Shown here: one piece after another, positions 17,818 to 26,297 of the stretch
Layout of the letters: each line of letters starts with the position of its first letter
Position numbering within the stretch: position 1 is the stretch's first letter
Assembly (NCBI RefSeq): GCF_019049245.1
Contig: NZ_JAGMUK010000033.1
Location: 1-54,954 of the forward strand
Length of the DNA: 54,954 nt
Origin: Streptomyces sp. AC555_RSS877
GTDB lineage: Bacteria; Actinomycetota; Actinomycetes; Streptomycetales; Streptomycetaceae
Reading direction: 5' to 3'
Notes under the pieces: generated by a model
The model's input: the letters and a program-made list of their open reading frames with translations, nothing else
Databases searched by the model: none
What the model was told of the DNA's origin: nothing
Made by a program: the position numbers and the translations under genes

Positions 17818-18114
17818 TCAGGCAGGTGGAAGCGGCCCTGCGACGGTGACCGTGCCGGTCCGCCAGTTCGGTTGATCGGGTGCGTGCCGGAGGACGTCGA
17901 GCCGGCGGTGGGGGAGTTCCTCCGCCTTCTGAACCAGGGCCGCCTGCGCGATGTCCGGCTCGGACGAGTGCGGAGGACCAGCGAGAGTGCCGTCGGCGAT
18001 GTCGGCCAGGCCGGTGAAGTGGACGGCGTACCTCCATCCGTCCGGGGTCCGGTACGGGACGAGGCTGGTCGGCGTCCCGAGGGCGCGCCAGTACGGCCGC
18101 CGTTTGCTCGCCAT
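17818..18114 (-). CDS. Small hypothetical protein
   Basis: 98 aa from ATG at 18114 (start M-A-S-K-R-R-P-Y-W-R-A-L-G-T-P). The composition is balanced and the segment P-Y-R-T-P-D-G-W-R-Y-A-V-H-F-T-G-L looks like a folded beta-rich core, unlike the overlapping frames. No catalytic motif or membrane segment is visible. It is divergent from the acetyltransferase gene that starts 125 bp away. The family is unknown to me, and function is not assigned. Confidence 0.5.
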   Translation of the reverse strand: MASKRRPYWRALGTPTSLVPYRTPDGWRYAVHFTGLADIADGTLAGPPHSSEPDIAQAALVQKAEELPHRRLDVLRHAPDQPNWRTGTVTVAGPLPPA

Positions 18115-18238
18115 GCCGGGACGGTACTGCGGACTCACCGCCCATGCGGCGCGTCCGGCGTCACCGGGGACGTACGCGCCCCGACCGTCCGGATAAACGG
18201 ATGGTCGGGGGCGAGCGTGACGCGGCAGGATGCTCCGC

Positions 18239-18811
18239 ATGACATTGCCCACCCCCGAGCTGCACACCGCCCGCCTGCGACTGCGGCCGTTCGCCGACGC
18301 CGACGCGGCGCCGCTCTACGCGCTGCACAGCAGCGCCCACGTGCTGCGTTACTGGGACTCCCCGCCGTGGACCGAACCGGCCCGCGCCCAGCGCTTCCTC
18401 GCGACCTGCCGGACGATCGAGGAGGAAGGCACGGGAGCGCGGGTGGCCGTCGACCGCGTCTCCGACGGCGCGTTTATCGGCTGGTGCGGCCTGACCAGCT
18501 GGAACCCGGACTTCCGCAGCGCGTCCCTGGGCTACGTCTTCGACGCCGCCGCGTGGGGCCACGGCTACGCCGCGGAGACCGCCCATGCCGTCCTGCGGTG
18601 GGCGTTCGACACCCTGGACCTGAACCGCGTCCAGGCCGAGACCGACACCCGCAACGTGGCGTCCGCCCGGGTCCTGGAGAAGCTCGGCTTCGTTCGCGAA
18701 GGCACCCTCCGCGAGGACTGCGTCGTCAACGGCGACGTATCCGACTCCTGGGTCTTCGGCCTCCTCCGCCGCGAGTGGCACCCGACGGCCACGCCGACGG
18801 CTGGCCGTTAG
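18239..18811 (+). CDS. GNAT-family N-acetyltransferase (RimJ/RimL type)
   Basis: 190 aa from ATG at 18239, with AGGA nine bases upstream (the ATG at 18230 is too close). It opens with the L-x-T-x-R-L-R-L-R-P-F strand typical of RimJ/RimL-like acetyltransferases. The acetyl-CoA loop is represented by G-H-G-Y-A-A-E near residue 110, followed by N-x-A-S-A-R-V-L-E-K-L-G-F near 140. It would transfer acetyl from acetyl-CoA to a protein N-terminus or small amine; the substrate cannot be read from the sequence. The gene stands alone between MITE-like elements and looks like an accessory cargo gene. Confidence 0.88.
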   Translation: MTLPTPELHTARLRLRPFADADAAPLYALHSSAHVLRYWDSPPWTEPARAQRFLATCRTIEEEGTGARVAVDRVSDGAFIGWCGLTSWNPDFRSASLGYVFDAAAWGHGYAAETAHAVLRWAFDTLDLNRVQAETDTRNVASARVLEKLGFVREGTLREDCVVNGDVSDSWVFGLLRREWHPTATPTAGR

Positions 18812-19000
18812 GACCGAGACCTGCCCGCCTTTCGGTCCGCAACCCCCACCGAGGTCACCGTGGGTCGCTCCGGCGAGCTCAGCGTCTTCGCTTGCTCCAC
18901 TGATACTGGCCATCCGCACCGCTGGAGCATTCAGTAGCTCGGAGGGTCCGCCTGGAGCGGCAACATTCTCGTCGGCGTGCGCGGGTGCTGTCACTTCTCG
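18812..19000. other. Intergenic, no feature seen
   Basis: The 189 bases between the acetyltransferase stop and the second MITE-like element show no plausible gene, promoter or long repeat. Confidence 0.5.
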
Positions 19001-19140
19001 GGCTCTGGCACAACATCCGTGAAGCTGTGTCGGCCGAGTACGTGCCCGCGTCCGAGAAGCCGCTGACCTGCCGGTTCACTGGGACTACCGGCCTTTGGCG
19101 CCAAGGAGCGGCTCGACTTCACGAAAGTTGTGCCAGAACC
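19001..19140. mobile_element. MITE-like element, copy 2 (140 bp, full length)
   Basis: Begins GGCTCTGGCACAACATCCGT and ends with the reverse complement of GGTTCTGGCACAACTTTCGT, giving imperfect inverted ends of about 24 bp. The interior matches copy 1 almost exactly apart from 8 bases deleted there and a single change. It carries no gene. With copy 1 it brackets a 2-kb block holding the acetyltransferase gene. Confidence 0.78.
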
Positions 19141-19269
19141 GAAACCGGTGAACAAAGCCAAGTGACCACCGGTACCGGTACAGAGTCCACGTCGTCCACG
19201 GGCATCCCCAGCACGGCCGAGCCGTTGCCGCGTCAAGCGCTTACGGCGGGGCGCGTTGGGTGTGGGTTC

Positions 19270-19890
19270 CTACGGCAAGCCGACCAGGCCAAAGCCGCGG
19301 CCAGCGGTCTCTGTTACTACATCACCCCATTCGAGGACGAGCGTGGTGAACTCTTCGAAGGTGTCCGGCCGGCCGGCCCAGCCCTCGCACTCCGCGGCGA
19401 AGGGTCCACGCAGTTGCTCCAGATGAGGCGCCACCAGCTCCCAGGCGCGTGCCTTGAGGCGTGCCGCCTCCGGCGGGCAGACGAGGAGCAGATGGGGTCG
19501 CCAGCGGTCGGCGGGCGGGAAGAATCCCGCGCTGCCGGTCAGCGTGAGGTTCTCGTCCGGTTCCTCGTCCCAGATCAGGCCGTTCAAGAAGCGGTCCATC
19601 GGAACGCGCAGGGATTCATCGGCGAACATCCGCATGTCGCCCCAAGCATTGCCTGCGCGTGAATGCGGTTTGTAGGAGCCACTGGTGCTGAAGAAGCGGT
19701 ACTCGGCGCACCACGCCGGGTCCTGGTCCGGGGGCCATACCCAGCCGTCAGCCAAGCCATACGTGCTGTAGGACTCGTCGTCGAGACCCGTCGGCCAGGT
19801 CGCCTCGTCCAGCGTTCGGATGCGTTCCTCGGCGGGTATCTCACGCAGCCGTTGCCAGTCCACCATGCGCAGGGTGAGGTCCAATCCCAT
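19270..19890 (-). CDS. Hypothetical soluble protein
   Basis: 206 aa from ATG at 19890 (start M-G-L-D-L-T-L-R-M-V-D-W). It is rich in Trp and acidic residues (W-V-W-P-P-D-Q-D-P-A-W-C, D-R-F-L-N-G-L-I-W-D-E-E-P) and has no signal peptide or membrane segment. A stretch W-R-P-H-L-L-L-V-C-P-P-E suggests an alpha/beta core. Codon use and composition support a real gene. I do not recognise the family, and neighbours give no functional clue. Confidence 0.65.
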   Translation of the reverse strand: MGLDLTLRMVDWQRLREIPAEERIRTLDEATWPTGLDDESYSTYGLADGWVWPPDQDPAWCAEYRFFSTSGSYKPHSRAGNAWGDMRMFADESLRVPMDRFLNGLIWDEEPDENLTLTGSAGFFPPADRWRPHLLLVCPPEAARLKARAWELVAPHLEQLRGPFAAECEGWAGRPDTFEEFTTLVLEWGDVVTETAGRGFGLVGLP

Positions 19891-20329
19891 GGCGGCAGCG
19901 TATGCCGGGGGCTGGAGCGGTTGATTGCCAACGGCTGCGGATCGATGGATACATGCAGGGGTTGGCTTGTGACCGTGCAGGAATGCTCAGGCGAGACCCT
20001 GAACGGATTCTAAGCACCTACAGTCCAAAACGTTCACAATTATTGACACTTTAACGATTGGTGCTTCAGGATCGCCCCGTAGAGATCACACACGGCCGCG
20101 GCCGCGCTGCCCGCAAGTTTCCCTTTCTCGACAGGAAACGGTGCGATGACTTCGCCCCACTCTTCCAGACATCTGTCCGCCGATGCGTCCTTGGGAGACC
20201 AGCACCAGCGCTGCCCCTTGCGAGCTGGCCGATTCGTCGTGCGGGCCCCCGCCGCACTGCACGTCGTTTTACCCCAACCGAGCCCAGCCCTCGCCGGGCT
20301 CCTGTTCAATCTGCCTTCGGAGGCCCTGC
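19891..20329. other. Long leader region of P450 gene 1
   Basis: 439 bp without a convincing gene. It holds the promoter at 20032-20072, so the transcript of the P450 gene would carry an untranslated leader of about 250 bases. The sequence after about 20140 has low protein-like character in all frames. Confidence 0.5.
20032..20072 (+). promoter_or_regulatory. Shared-type promoter, copy 1 (P450 gene 1)
   Basis: GTTCAC at 20032, TTGACA at 20043-20048, an 18-bp spacer containing GGTG, then CAGGAT at 20067-20072. The same arrangement recurs at 29168-29208, 30815-30855 and, on the minus strand, 23269-23229. It points toward the P450 gene starting at 20330. The upstream GTTCACAAT..TTGAC segment is too well conserved to be only core promoter and may be an operator. 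Confidence 0.65.
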
Positions 20330-21619
20330 GTGGAACTCACCGAGCCCCAGCTCACCAACCCCGTCCCCGCCCCCCACGAGTTGGCACTCGACCGGCCTCT
20401 CTATCGCCTCGACCCCCACGGCAGCGACTTCACCGGTGAGGGACAAGCGCTCCAGGAGATCGGGCCGATCGTCCCGGTGGAAGTATTTGACGAGGTGGTG
20501 GCATGGGCAGTGACGCGGCAAACCATCGCCGATCTGCTGCTGACGCATCCGGAGATGAAGAAGAGCCCCGCGTACTGGCGGGCGTACACGGAGGGCCGCA
20601 TACCGGCTTCAACGCCCCTGCTGCAGATCCTCACCACCCCCACGATGCTCATCATGGACGACGTCGACCACACCCGACTGCGCCAGCCGATCCAGCGCGC
20701 CTTCACCGCCCGCCGGGTCAAAGACCTGCGCCCGCGGATCGAGGAGATCGTCCGTGACCTCCTCGACGCCCTGGCGGCCGCCGATCCCGGTACGGTGGCG
20801 GATCTGCGCAGCACGTACGCCTTCCAACTGCCGGTCACGGTGATCTGCGAGCTGTACGGCGTCGACGACCCGGCAGTGCGACGACAGCTCGCCGTCGACA
20901 CGCGCCTGCTGCTGAGCAGCACGACCCCTCCCGACCAGCGGCTTGGCGCACAGGCCTCGATCTTCGGTCTTATGGCACAGCTGATCGCTGCCAAGCGTGC
21001 GGAGCCGGGCGAGGATCTCACCACCGCGCTCATCGCCGAATTCGACGCCGGCAACATCTCCGAAGCGGAACTGGCAGGCAGCCTGTTCCTGATGTTGATC
21101 GCAGGTCAGGAGACCACACAAAATCTGCTGTCGAACGTGGTCCGGCGCCTGCTGCAGTCCCCGGATCAGCTCACCCGGATCCTGGACGGCCACCTTGGGG
21201 AGAATCCCTGGCCCGGCGTAGTGGAAGAGGGACTGCGCATGGATGCCCCCGCCGCGACCACGATGTTCCTCTACGCGGCGAGCGACGTGAGCGTCGCAGG
21301 AGTGACGATCCGTGCGGGCGAAGCCGTCATGATCTATACGGCTGCGATCGGCCGTGACGACGAGGTGTTCCCCCACCCTCACGCGTTCATCGCCGACCGG
21401 GCCGACGCGAACCAGCACCGCGCCTTCGGATACGGCGCGCACCACTGCCTCGGTGCTCCGCTGGCGCGTCTGGAGGCCAGCATCGCGCTACCCGCGCTGT
21501 TCGAGCGGTTCACCGTCACCCCCGCTGAGCCCTTGGATGCACTCGAGGAGATTGCGTCGCTGTCGAGCAACGCCCCGGCCCGAGTCCCGGTCCACCTCGC
21601 TGCGAGGACGACGGCTTAG
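20330..21619 (+). CDS. Cytochrome P450 (1)
   Basis: 429 aa from GTG at 20330 with CGGAGG six bases upstream. It has all P450 landmarks: I-helix A-G-Q-E-T-T near residue 258, K-helix E-G-L-R near 300 and the heme loop F-G-Y-G-A-H-H-C-L-G near 366-375, with Cys373 as heme ligand. It is a soluble bacterial monooxygenase needing ferredoxin partners; none is encoded nearby. The Gln in the I-helix motif is a small departure from the usual A-G-x-D/E-T-T spacing. It converges on P450 gene 2 across a strong terminator hairpin. The substrate is unknown, but three P450 genes within 8 kb suggest a shared small-molecule pathway. Confidence 0.93.
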   Translation: MELTEPQLTNPVPAPHELALDRPLYRLDPHGSDFTGEGQALQEIGPIVPVEVFDEVVAWAVTRQTIADLLLTHPEMKKSPAYWRAYTEGRIPASTPLLQILTTPTMLIMDDVDHTRLRQPIQRAFTARRVKDLRPRIEEIVRDLLDALAAADPGTVADLRSTYAFQLPVTVICELYGVDDPAVRRQLAVDTRLLLSSTTPPDQRLGAQASIFGLMAQLIAAKRAEPGEDLTTALIAEFDAGNISEAELAGSLFLMLIAGQETTQNLLSNVVRRLLQSPDQLTRILDGHLGENPWPGVVEEGLRMDAPAATTMFLYAASDVSVAGVTIRAGEAVMIYTAAIGRDDEVFPHPHAFIADRADANQHRAFGYGAHHCLGAPLARLEASIALPALFERFTVTPAEPLDALEEIASLSSNAPARVPVHLAARTTA

Positions 21620-21631
21620 AGCTAGGCGACA

Positions 21632-21683
21632 GTCCGGCAGTTCCTGTCGCGAACTTGACCGTGCGAGACAGGAACTGCCGGAC
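21632..21683. terminator. Bidirectional hairpin between convergent P450 genes
   Basis: A perfect 17-bp stem, GTCCGGCAGTTCCTGTC at 21632-21648 against its reverse complement at 21667-21683, with an 18-base loop. It lies exactly between the two convergent stops (21619 and 21689). There is no T-run on either side, as is common in high-GC Actinobacteria. It probably ends both transcripts. Confidence 0.8.
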
Positions 21684-21688
21684 ACAGC

Positions 21689-23095
21689 TCAGTGGTCAGC
21701 TCGTGCTGTCAGCAGGGTGCGCATTCGAGGCGGGAACAGGGAGTGGGCGCTGCGGGAAGCCTCCCCCAGCGCCGGGCCAGCGGCGTCGGGGCGCGCCGCA
21801 GCTTCCCCGGGTGTGAACGTGACGCGCATGCTCTGCAGTTGCCTCACGATGACCGACCCGCCCCAGCGCACAGCATCAGCGTCCTCGAGTTTTGGGCCCC
21901 TGGAGCGGACTAGGAAGCGCTCGATCGCGCTCTGGGTGATGATGTGGGCCAGCCTCTGGGCAGCCGAGGGGCATTCGTGGGGCCCCGCGCCGAACGCGAA
22001 GTGGTACTCGTTGCTGAGGTGGTGGGCGCCTGCTGCGTCGCCGCCGGTGGCCTCGGGGTCGGCGTTGGCGCCGGCCAGTCCGAGCACGAGCAGAGCGCCG
22101 CGCGGGATCGGGTACTTGCCCATCTCACCGGCCGACAGGTCCCGCAAAGGGAATCTACCCATGACGTTCTGCACTGCGGGATTCGTGCGGTGCGTCTCGT
22201 TCATGATTTCGGCGATGGAGGCCCTGCCGCTCAGGTACAGCGAATGCAGGTCCTGGCCGCGGACGAACTGTTCCATGACGTTGGAGATCCAGCCGGTCGT
22301 CCCGCCAGCCCCCGCCATGACAGTCAGCCACGCCAGGTTGCGTACCTCTACATCGTTAAGCGGCGGACCTGCTTCCAAGGGCCCATGGATCAGCCAGGAG
22401 ACCAGATCTCGCTCGGGCTGTTCACGACGCGCCGCCACGAGCTGGTCGAGCATTGCGTTGATCTTTTCATTGGCGGGCTGGGCCTCGGCGCCGCCTTCCA
22501 GGAGCCGGAAGATGGCGGGCAGCAGGTTCTCACCCGCCTCGTGGGGCAGCCCTACCAGACGGAGCATGATCAGTAGCGGCAGCGGCGCGGCATAGTCAGC
22601 GACGATGTCGGCTCGGCCTGCGTAGGCAAACCGGTCGATCAGGCGGTCCGCGACCCACTCCACGAATCGGCGGGTCCCAGCCGGGTCGACTTGGTTGAGA
22701 CCGGACGTAAGGAGGCCTCGCAGTCGGCGGTGCGGCCCGCCGCTCAAGAACCGTGCATTGCCTTCCTGGAAGGCGATCTGCGGCAGCAGCGGCCAGTTGG
22801 CGGGCACGCGGCCTTCCCGGAGCTCGTGCCAATGCCGGGAGTCCGAGGTGAAGGTGGCCTCGCTGCGGCAGACGTCCTGGATCGCCCGGTGTCCGATCAG
22901 CAGCCAGGCTGGGACCCCGCCGTCCAGCTCGACCGGCACGACTGGCCCGTGCTCAGCCCGCCACTTGCCGTACAGATCGCCGAGCTCTTCCACCATGTCG
23001 TCACTGGTCAGACGGACACGCTCGATGTGTGCGGGGTGGGGAGGCGGTAAAGGGGCAGCGCCGTCGTTCTGGCGGGCATGAGGCGGGTAGGTCAT
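21689..23095 (-). CDS. Cytochrome P450 (2)
   Basis: 468 aa from ATG at 23095 (M-T-Y-P-P-H-A-R); further upstream the frame is low-complexity, so this start is preferred. P450 features: I-helix A-G-A-G-G-T-T near residue 260, E-T-H-R as the ExxR motif near 297, and heme loop F-G-A-G-P-H-E-C-P near 367-375. It has a short Pro-rich N-terminus and a C-terminal extension of about 60 residues. The substrate is unknown. It faces P450 gene 1 and is served by its own copy of the shared promoter at 23269-23229, suggesting the two are expressed together although on opposite strands. Confidence 0.92.
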   Translation of the reverse strand: MTYPPHARQNDGAAPLPPPHPAHIERVRLTSDDMVEELGDLYGKWRAEHGPVVPVELDGGVPAWLLIGHRAIQDVCRSEATFTSDSRHWHELREGRVPANWPLLPQIAFQEGNARFLSGGPHRRLRGLLTSGLNQVDPAGTRRFVEWVADRLIDRFAYAGRADIVADYAAPLPLLIMLRLVGLPHEAGENLLPAIFRLLEGGAEAQPANEKINAMLDQLVAARREQPERDLVSWLIHGPLEAGPPLNDVEVRNLAWLTVMAGAGGTTGWISNVMEQFVRGQDLHSLYLSGRASIAEIMNETHRTNPAVQNVMGRFPLRDLSAGEMGKYPIPRGALLVLGLAGANADPEATGGDAAGAHHLSNEYHFAFGAGPHECPSAAQRLAHIITQSAIERFLVRSRGPKLEDADAVRWGGSVIVRQLQSMRVTFTPGEAAARPDAAGPALGEASRSAHSLFPPRMRTLLTARADH

Positions 23096-23487
23096 CGCGG
23101 CACCGATTTCCTGAAGGAATGTGAACCCACGGCAGCGCGGCCGCCGCGGCGGCCGCGCGCGATCGTGAGGAGGAGGTCTCAGGGAGGGCGCGCGCGAATG
23201 CCACACGCGCGATGCCCTGCGATTCCAGATCTTGGTGCACCATCTACCGAACAGTCAACAATCGTGAACATGATGGCCACGGCATCGGCCGCTCACGGGC
23301 GCCTGTTGTGGCAAGCGAGGGCTGCGACCGTGAAGGGCGCCCATGGTGACGGACGCCGATTCGGCTCTGTCTTGATGTGGACGGTGGAGCTTCGCTGGCC
23401 GCCGTTCTTAAACTGCGGGCGCTGGTACTCTCCGTGAGTACGTCAGTGACCATGCATGTACGGCCTGCCACGAGGGGACATGGGAGC
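23096..23487. other. Divergent regulatory region, P450 gene 2 / ImmA operon
   Basis: About 390 bp without a convincing gene. It holds the minus-strand promoter for P450 gene 2 (23229-23269). The start region of the ImmA operon lies at its right end, but I see no clear second promoter. The remainder is GC-rich sequence without recognisable repeats. Confidence 0.5.
23229..23269 (-). promoter_or_regulatory. Shared-type promoter, copy 2 (P450 gene 2)
   Basis: On the minus strand: GTTCAC (23269-23264), TTGACT (23258-23253), an 18-bp spacer with GGTG, then CAAGAT (23234-23229). This is the same spacing and upstream box as the three plus-strand copies. It would give a leader of about 130 bases for the P450 gene starting at 23095. 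Confidence 0.6.
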
Positions 23488-23583
23488 GTGTACCGGCCGA
23501 TGAGCAGCACTGCCGCCCGGGCGGCTGACCTCCAGGATGTCGCCGCGGCGATATCGTCCGCCGCTGAGATCGCGGGCCGCTGA
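23488..23583 (+). CDS. Small ORF preceding the ImmA-type peptidase
   Basis: 31 aa from GTG at 23488 (or 27 aa from ATG at 23500), reading M-S-S-T-A-A-R-A-A-D-L-Q-D-V-A-A-A-I-S-S. It ends seven bases before the metallopeptidase start, so it may be a coupled leader peptide or a small partner. It is a plain Ala-rich helix with no further recognisable signal. ImmA-type peptidases usually follow an XRE repressor; no such repressor is visible here. Confidence 0.4.
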   Translation: MYRPMSSTAARAADLQDVAAAISSAAEIAGR

Positions 23584-23589
23584 GCCCTC

Positions 23590-24285
23590 ATGAACGCGCC
23601 GTCGCCGTATTCCCTCAGCCGCATGGCCGGCTCCCGTCGGCCTGGTACGGCACATGCCCGTGTGCGTGAGGCGATCGTGAAGGGCTGGACCCGCAGGCGG
23701 GTTGTCCGGGTCGCCACGAAGCTGGGTCTGCGCCCCGATCTGGGGCTGCCGTCGATGATCAGCCACATCGAGCGTCTGCGCGGTCAGCCGATCGACATTC
23801 AGGTCGTCACGCTGCCGGTGACGGCAACGGGCCTGACATGTTTCGGCGAGGACAGGGACACCATCGTCGTCAATGCTGCAGCCGAACCCCTGCACCGCCT
23901 GTTGATCACGCTTCATGAGCTGTGGCACTTGATTGAGGACTTCGTGGGGCCCGGTCCCCTCGCCCGCTTGTGGCGGCAGTTTGTGATTGGGCCGCTTGAG
24001 CGGTGGGGACTTCGGCAGCCGAAGAGGACGGCATCCGCCTTCGGCGATCATTCGGTATTCGACGTGGACAGCCTTCCCCACATGCTGGGCGCCCTGTCTC
24101 CCGAGTTGGTCCGTGAGGTGATCGCGCAGCGCAGGCCGGTGAAGATGCGCGGTGAGCACAACCATGGCCATGACCCGGCCGAGGTGTTCGCCCGGCAGAT
24201 GCTGCAGATGATTCCGCTGGACGAGGACTCGGACGGCACCGGCGCCATCACCTCGTCATTTGCGCACCGCCGTACGGGCATCTGA
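23590..24285 (+). CDS. ImmA/IrrE-type metallopeptidase
   Basis: 231 aa from ATG at 23590. The zinc-binding motif H-E-L-W-H lies at residues 109-113 within I-T-L-H-E-L-W-H-L-I-E-D, the active-site signature of ImmA/IrrE-like proteases. Such enzymes cleave a cognate XRE-type repressor when triggered by a signal. A basic helical N-terminus (about 20-60) precedes the catalytic domain. It is five bases upstream of a DUF6545-type membrane protein, a pairing I recognise from actinobacterial genomes, where the pair often sits near P450 genes. The nearest repressor candidate in the window is the XRE-type gene at 29991-30689 (inference). Confidence 0.82.
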   Translation: MNAPSPYSLSRMAGSRRPGTAHARVREAIVKGWTRRRVVRVATKLGLRPDLGLPSMISHIERLRGQPIDIQVVTLPVTATGLTCFGEDRDTIVVNAAAEPLHRLLITLHELWHLIEDFVGPGPLARLWRQFVIGPLERWGLRQPKRTASAFGDHSVFDVDSLPHMLGALSPELVREVIAQRRPVKMRGEHNHGHDPAEVFARQMLQMIPLDEDSDGTGAITSSFAHRRTGI

Positions 24286-24290
24286 CGCCG

Positions 24291-25487
24291 GTGCTCGAAG
24301 CCGTCCTCACTGCGGTCAATCTGGCGATCTTTACGGTGTGCTTCACCGTGGGCACCGCTAAAACAGTGGCCGCCCGCAGCGACCGTGACACGACCTTGCG
24401 GATCACAGCGTCCGTGCTGCTGTGCGCGTCCGTGGTCTACCTGCTGTCCGCGCCGGCCGTCTACCGCCTGGTCGGTGCCTCGGCCGGATCTCCAAGCCTG
24501 CCTTCGCTGCTGGTCAGCATCGCCATACTTGTGTGCGTGGGGCATGCCCACGCGCTGACGTTCCTGTGGCATCCCCGCCGACGTTCCTCGCACGCGCTGC
24601 GCCGTGCAGTTGCGGTATGGGCGCCGATGTACGGATCGGCGATCGCCGCGATGGCCGTCCTGTTCTGGTGGGCCGACCTGAGCGGTCCGGCCCGGCCGTT
24701 GTCGTTCGCCACTTCTTATGCCCACGTGCCGGCAGCGTTCGCGCTTCAGATGGTGTATCTAGCCGCCCTGGTCCTCGGGATCGTCGCCACGGTGCGTCAG
24801 TGCCGTGGCCCGGACGGCGTTATCGCCCTTCCCGGGCGTCCTGAACTCGCCGAGAGCCTGCGCCTGTTCGCGCTTGCTGTCGGCTTGGACCTTGCCTACG
24901 TGGCCTGCACCGCCACGGCCGTCATCGCGGCGGCGCATGGGGACCACGCGCTCGACTTTCTGGCCGCTGTCGGCTCGGGTGCCAGCAGTACCAGCGCACT
25001 CGTTGCCAGCTATGGCCTGGCAAAACCTGCGCTCGCGGCACGCGCTGCTGAGCGCGCGGACCATGAAGCCCTGCTCGCGCTTTGGGAGACCGTCACTGCC
25101 CCGGACGTCTACGGCGCCGCCGCGCCCAGCATGACGTGGTGGAATCGCCGATACGCGCTCTCCGACCTCCTCGCGGAGATTCTCGACGCTACGTACAGTC
25201 TGCGTCCCTGGATGAGTACGGCTCCCGCCGAAGCCGTCACGGCCCTCGCCCGGAGCCGACCCGATGCGAAGGACTTGGACGCCAAAGCACTCCAGACCGC
25301 CGCCGTGATCCAGTACGCGCGGCAGCGGCGCGACGACCTGAGTGCATCGGCACTGCCGGAGCCGCTCGGACCGGACGAGGCGCCCCGTGAAGACACGCCT
25401 CCCACTCTGGAGCGCGCCCGACAGGTGCGCATTGCTATGCACTTGTCCCATCCCCTCGTGGCCGAGGCGCTCAAGCGCCTCGCCTGA
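24291..25487 (+). CDS. MAB_1171c/DUF6545-like membrane protein
   Basis: 398 aa from GTG at 24291, five bases after the peptidase stop. Seven membrane helices fill residues about 3-250 (for example L-T-A-V-N-L-A-I-F-T-V-C-F-T-V near 5-20). A cytoplasmic helical region of about 150 residues follows, with W-E-T-V and W-W-N-R-R-Y motifs and an acidic/proline linker near the end. This fits the MAB_1171c (DUF6545) family found beside ImmA-like peptidases. It resembles a seven-helix sensor rather than a transporter. A working model is membrane signal sensing that controls the peptidase (inference). Confidence 0.75.
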   Translation: MLEAVLTAVNLAIFTVCFTVGTAKTVAARSDRDTTLRITASVLLCASVVYLLSAPAVYRLVGASAGSPSLPSLLVSIAILVCVGHAHALTFLWHPRRRSSHALRRAVAVWAPMYGSAIAAMAVLFWWADLSGPARPLSFATSYAHVPAAFALQMVYLAALVLGIVATVRQCRGPDGVIALPGRPELAESLRLFALAVGLDLAYVACTATAVIAAAHGDHALDFLAAVGSGASSTSALVASYGLAKPALAARAAERADHEALLALWETVTAPDVYGAAAPSMTWWNRRYALSDLLAEILDATYSLRPWMSTAPAEAVTALARSRPDAKDLDAKALQTAAVIQYARQRRDDLSASALPEPLGPDEAPREDTPPTLERARQVRIAMHLSHPLVAEALKRLA

Positions 25488-25625
25488 GGCGCTCATTGCT
25501 CGCTGCTGCTCGACAGAGAAAGGAGCGGGCCACAAGGTGCCACTAGCTGCGGCGTGCAAGGGCCGGCGCTGGAGGTGGGGAGCCCTTCGCCGCGACGTGC
25601 GCAGCAAGGGGCTCGCTCGGTGGCT

Positions 25626-26297
25626 CTATTCCTCTCCAGTCGTGTCCGTTCGATCGACAGGGGCCAGTTCGATCCCACGCAGCCGGCGCAACCATCGCGC
25701 GAGCACGAACAACGCGCCGCTGAGGATTGCACAGGGTTCCCAGATCTCGGTCGCCAGAGCACCTAGACCACCGTCACCGACGATGTAGATCGCCTGCCCA
25801 CCTACGACGGCCGCCATGGCAGTATTCGTGCGCTGCTCGGTCGCCAGGAGCCAGTCGACCGGCCGCCATATCGGTCGGGCGATGTCGGAGACTCGCATAC
25901 GGATGGCGGCTACCACGAAGCCTGCCAGGAGGCGACGCCTACCTCTCGGCGGCACTTCCAGCCCATCCTCAGGTGAACCGGCGAGAACCGCGCGCCAGTC
26001 CTCCCGAAGGTGGGATCGGCGAGGACCCGCTGTGTAGACCGCTGCGTCCATCCACCACTGCTGGGCACGGGGCCCTGTCGCGTATTTGAATATGTAGAGC
26101 AGGAGTTGGGGCACGACCCCGAGGGGGGCGTACGGCCGTAGCCCCTCCGTCAGGGCCATGCCGAGGCTGAAGCTGAGCCCAAGCAGAGCACCCGCATTGC
26201 GGAATCGGGCGGCTCGCCGCGCCTGTAGGCGCCGTTGTTGCTGACGCAGGTATTTTTCGTGGGCCAGGCCGCGGCGCCGCTGCTCGCTCGTTACCAC
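25626..26297 (-). CDS. Hypothetical membrane-associated protein, PadR operon partner
   Basis: 223 aa from GTG at 26297, overlapping the end of the PadR-like gene by seven bases, so the two are cotranscribed and coupled. It has a basic N-terminus with a coiled, Arg/Gln-rich helix (residues about 8-35), then hydrophobic segments near 36-50, 55-70, 120-135 and 165-195. The family is not recognised. In PadR operons of this form the partner is commonly the regulated membrane or efflux-type protein; no transporter motif is visible here. Confidence 0.65.
   Translation of the reverse strand: MVTSEQRRRGLAHEKYLRQQQRRLQARRAARFRNAGALLGLSFSLGMALTEGLRPYAPLGVVPQLLLYIFKYATGPRAQQWWMDAAVYTAGPRRSHLREDWRAVLAGSPEDGLEVPPRGRRRLLAGFVVAAIRMRVSDIARPIWRPVDWLLATEQRTNTAMAAVVGGQAIYIVGDGGLGALATEIWEPCAILSGALFVLARWLRRLRGIELAPVDRTDTTGEE

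Noticed and set aside
17645..18145. 166-codon minus frame overlapping the 98-aa hypothetical gene
   Set aside because: Arg/Pro-rich shadow of the better-supported frame at 17818-18114, and it runs through IS debris.
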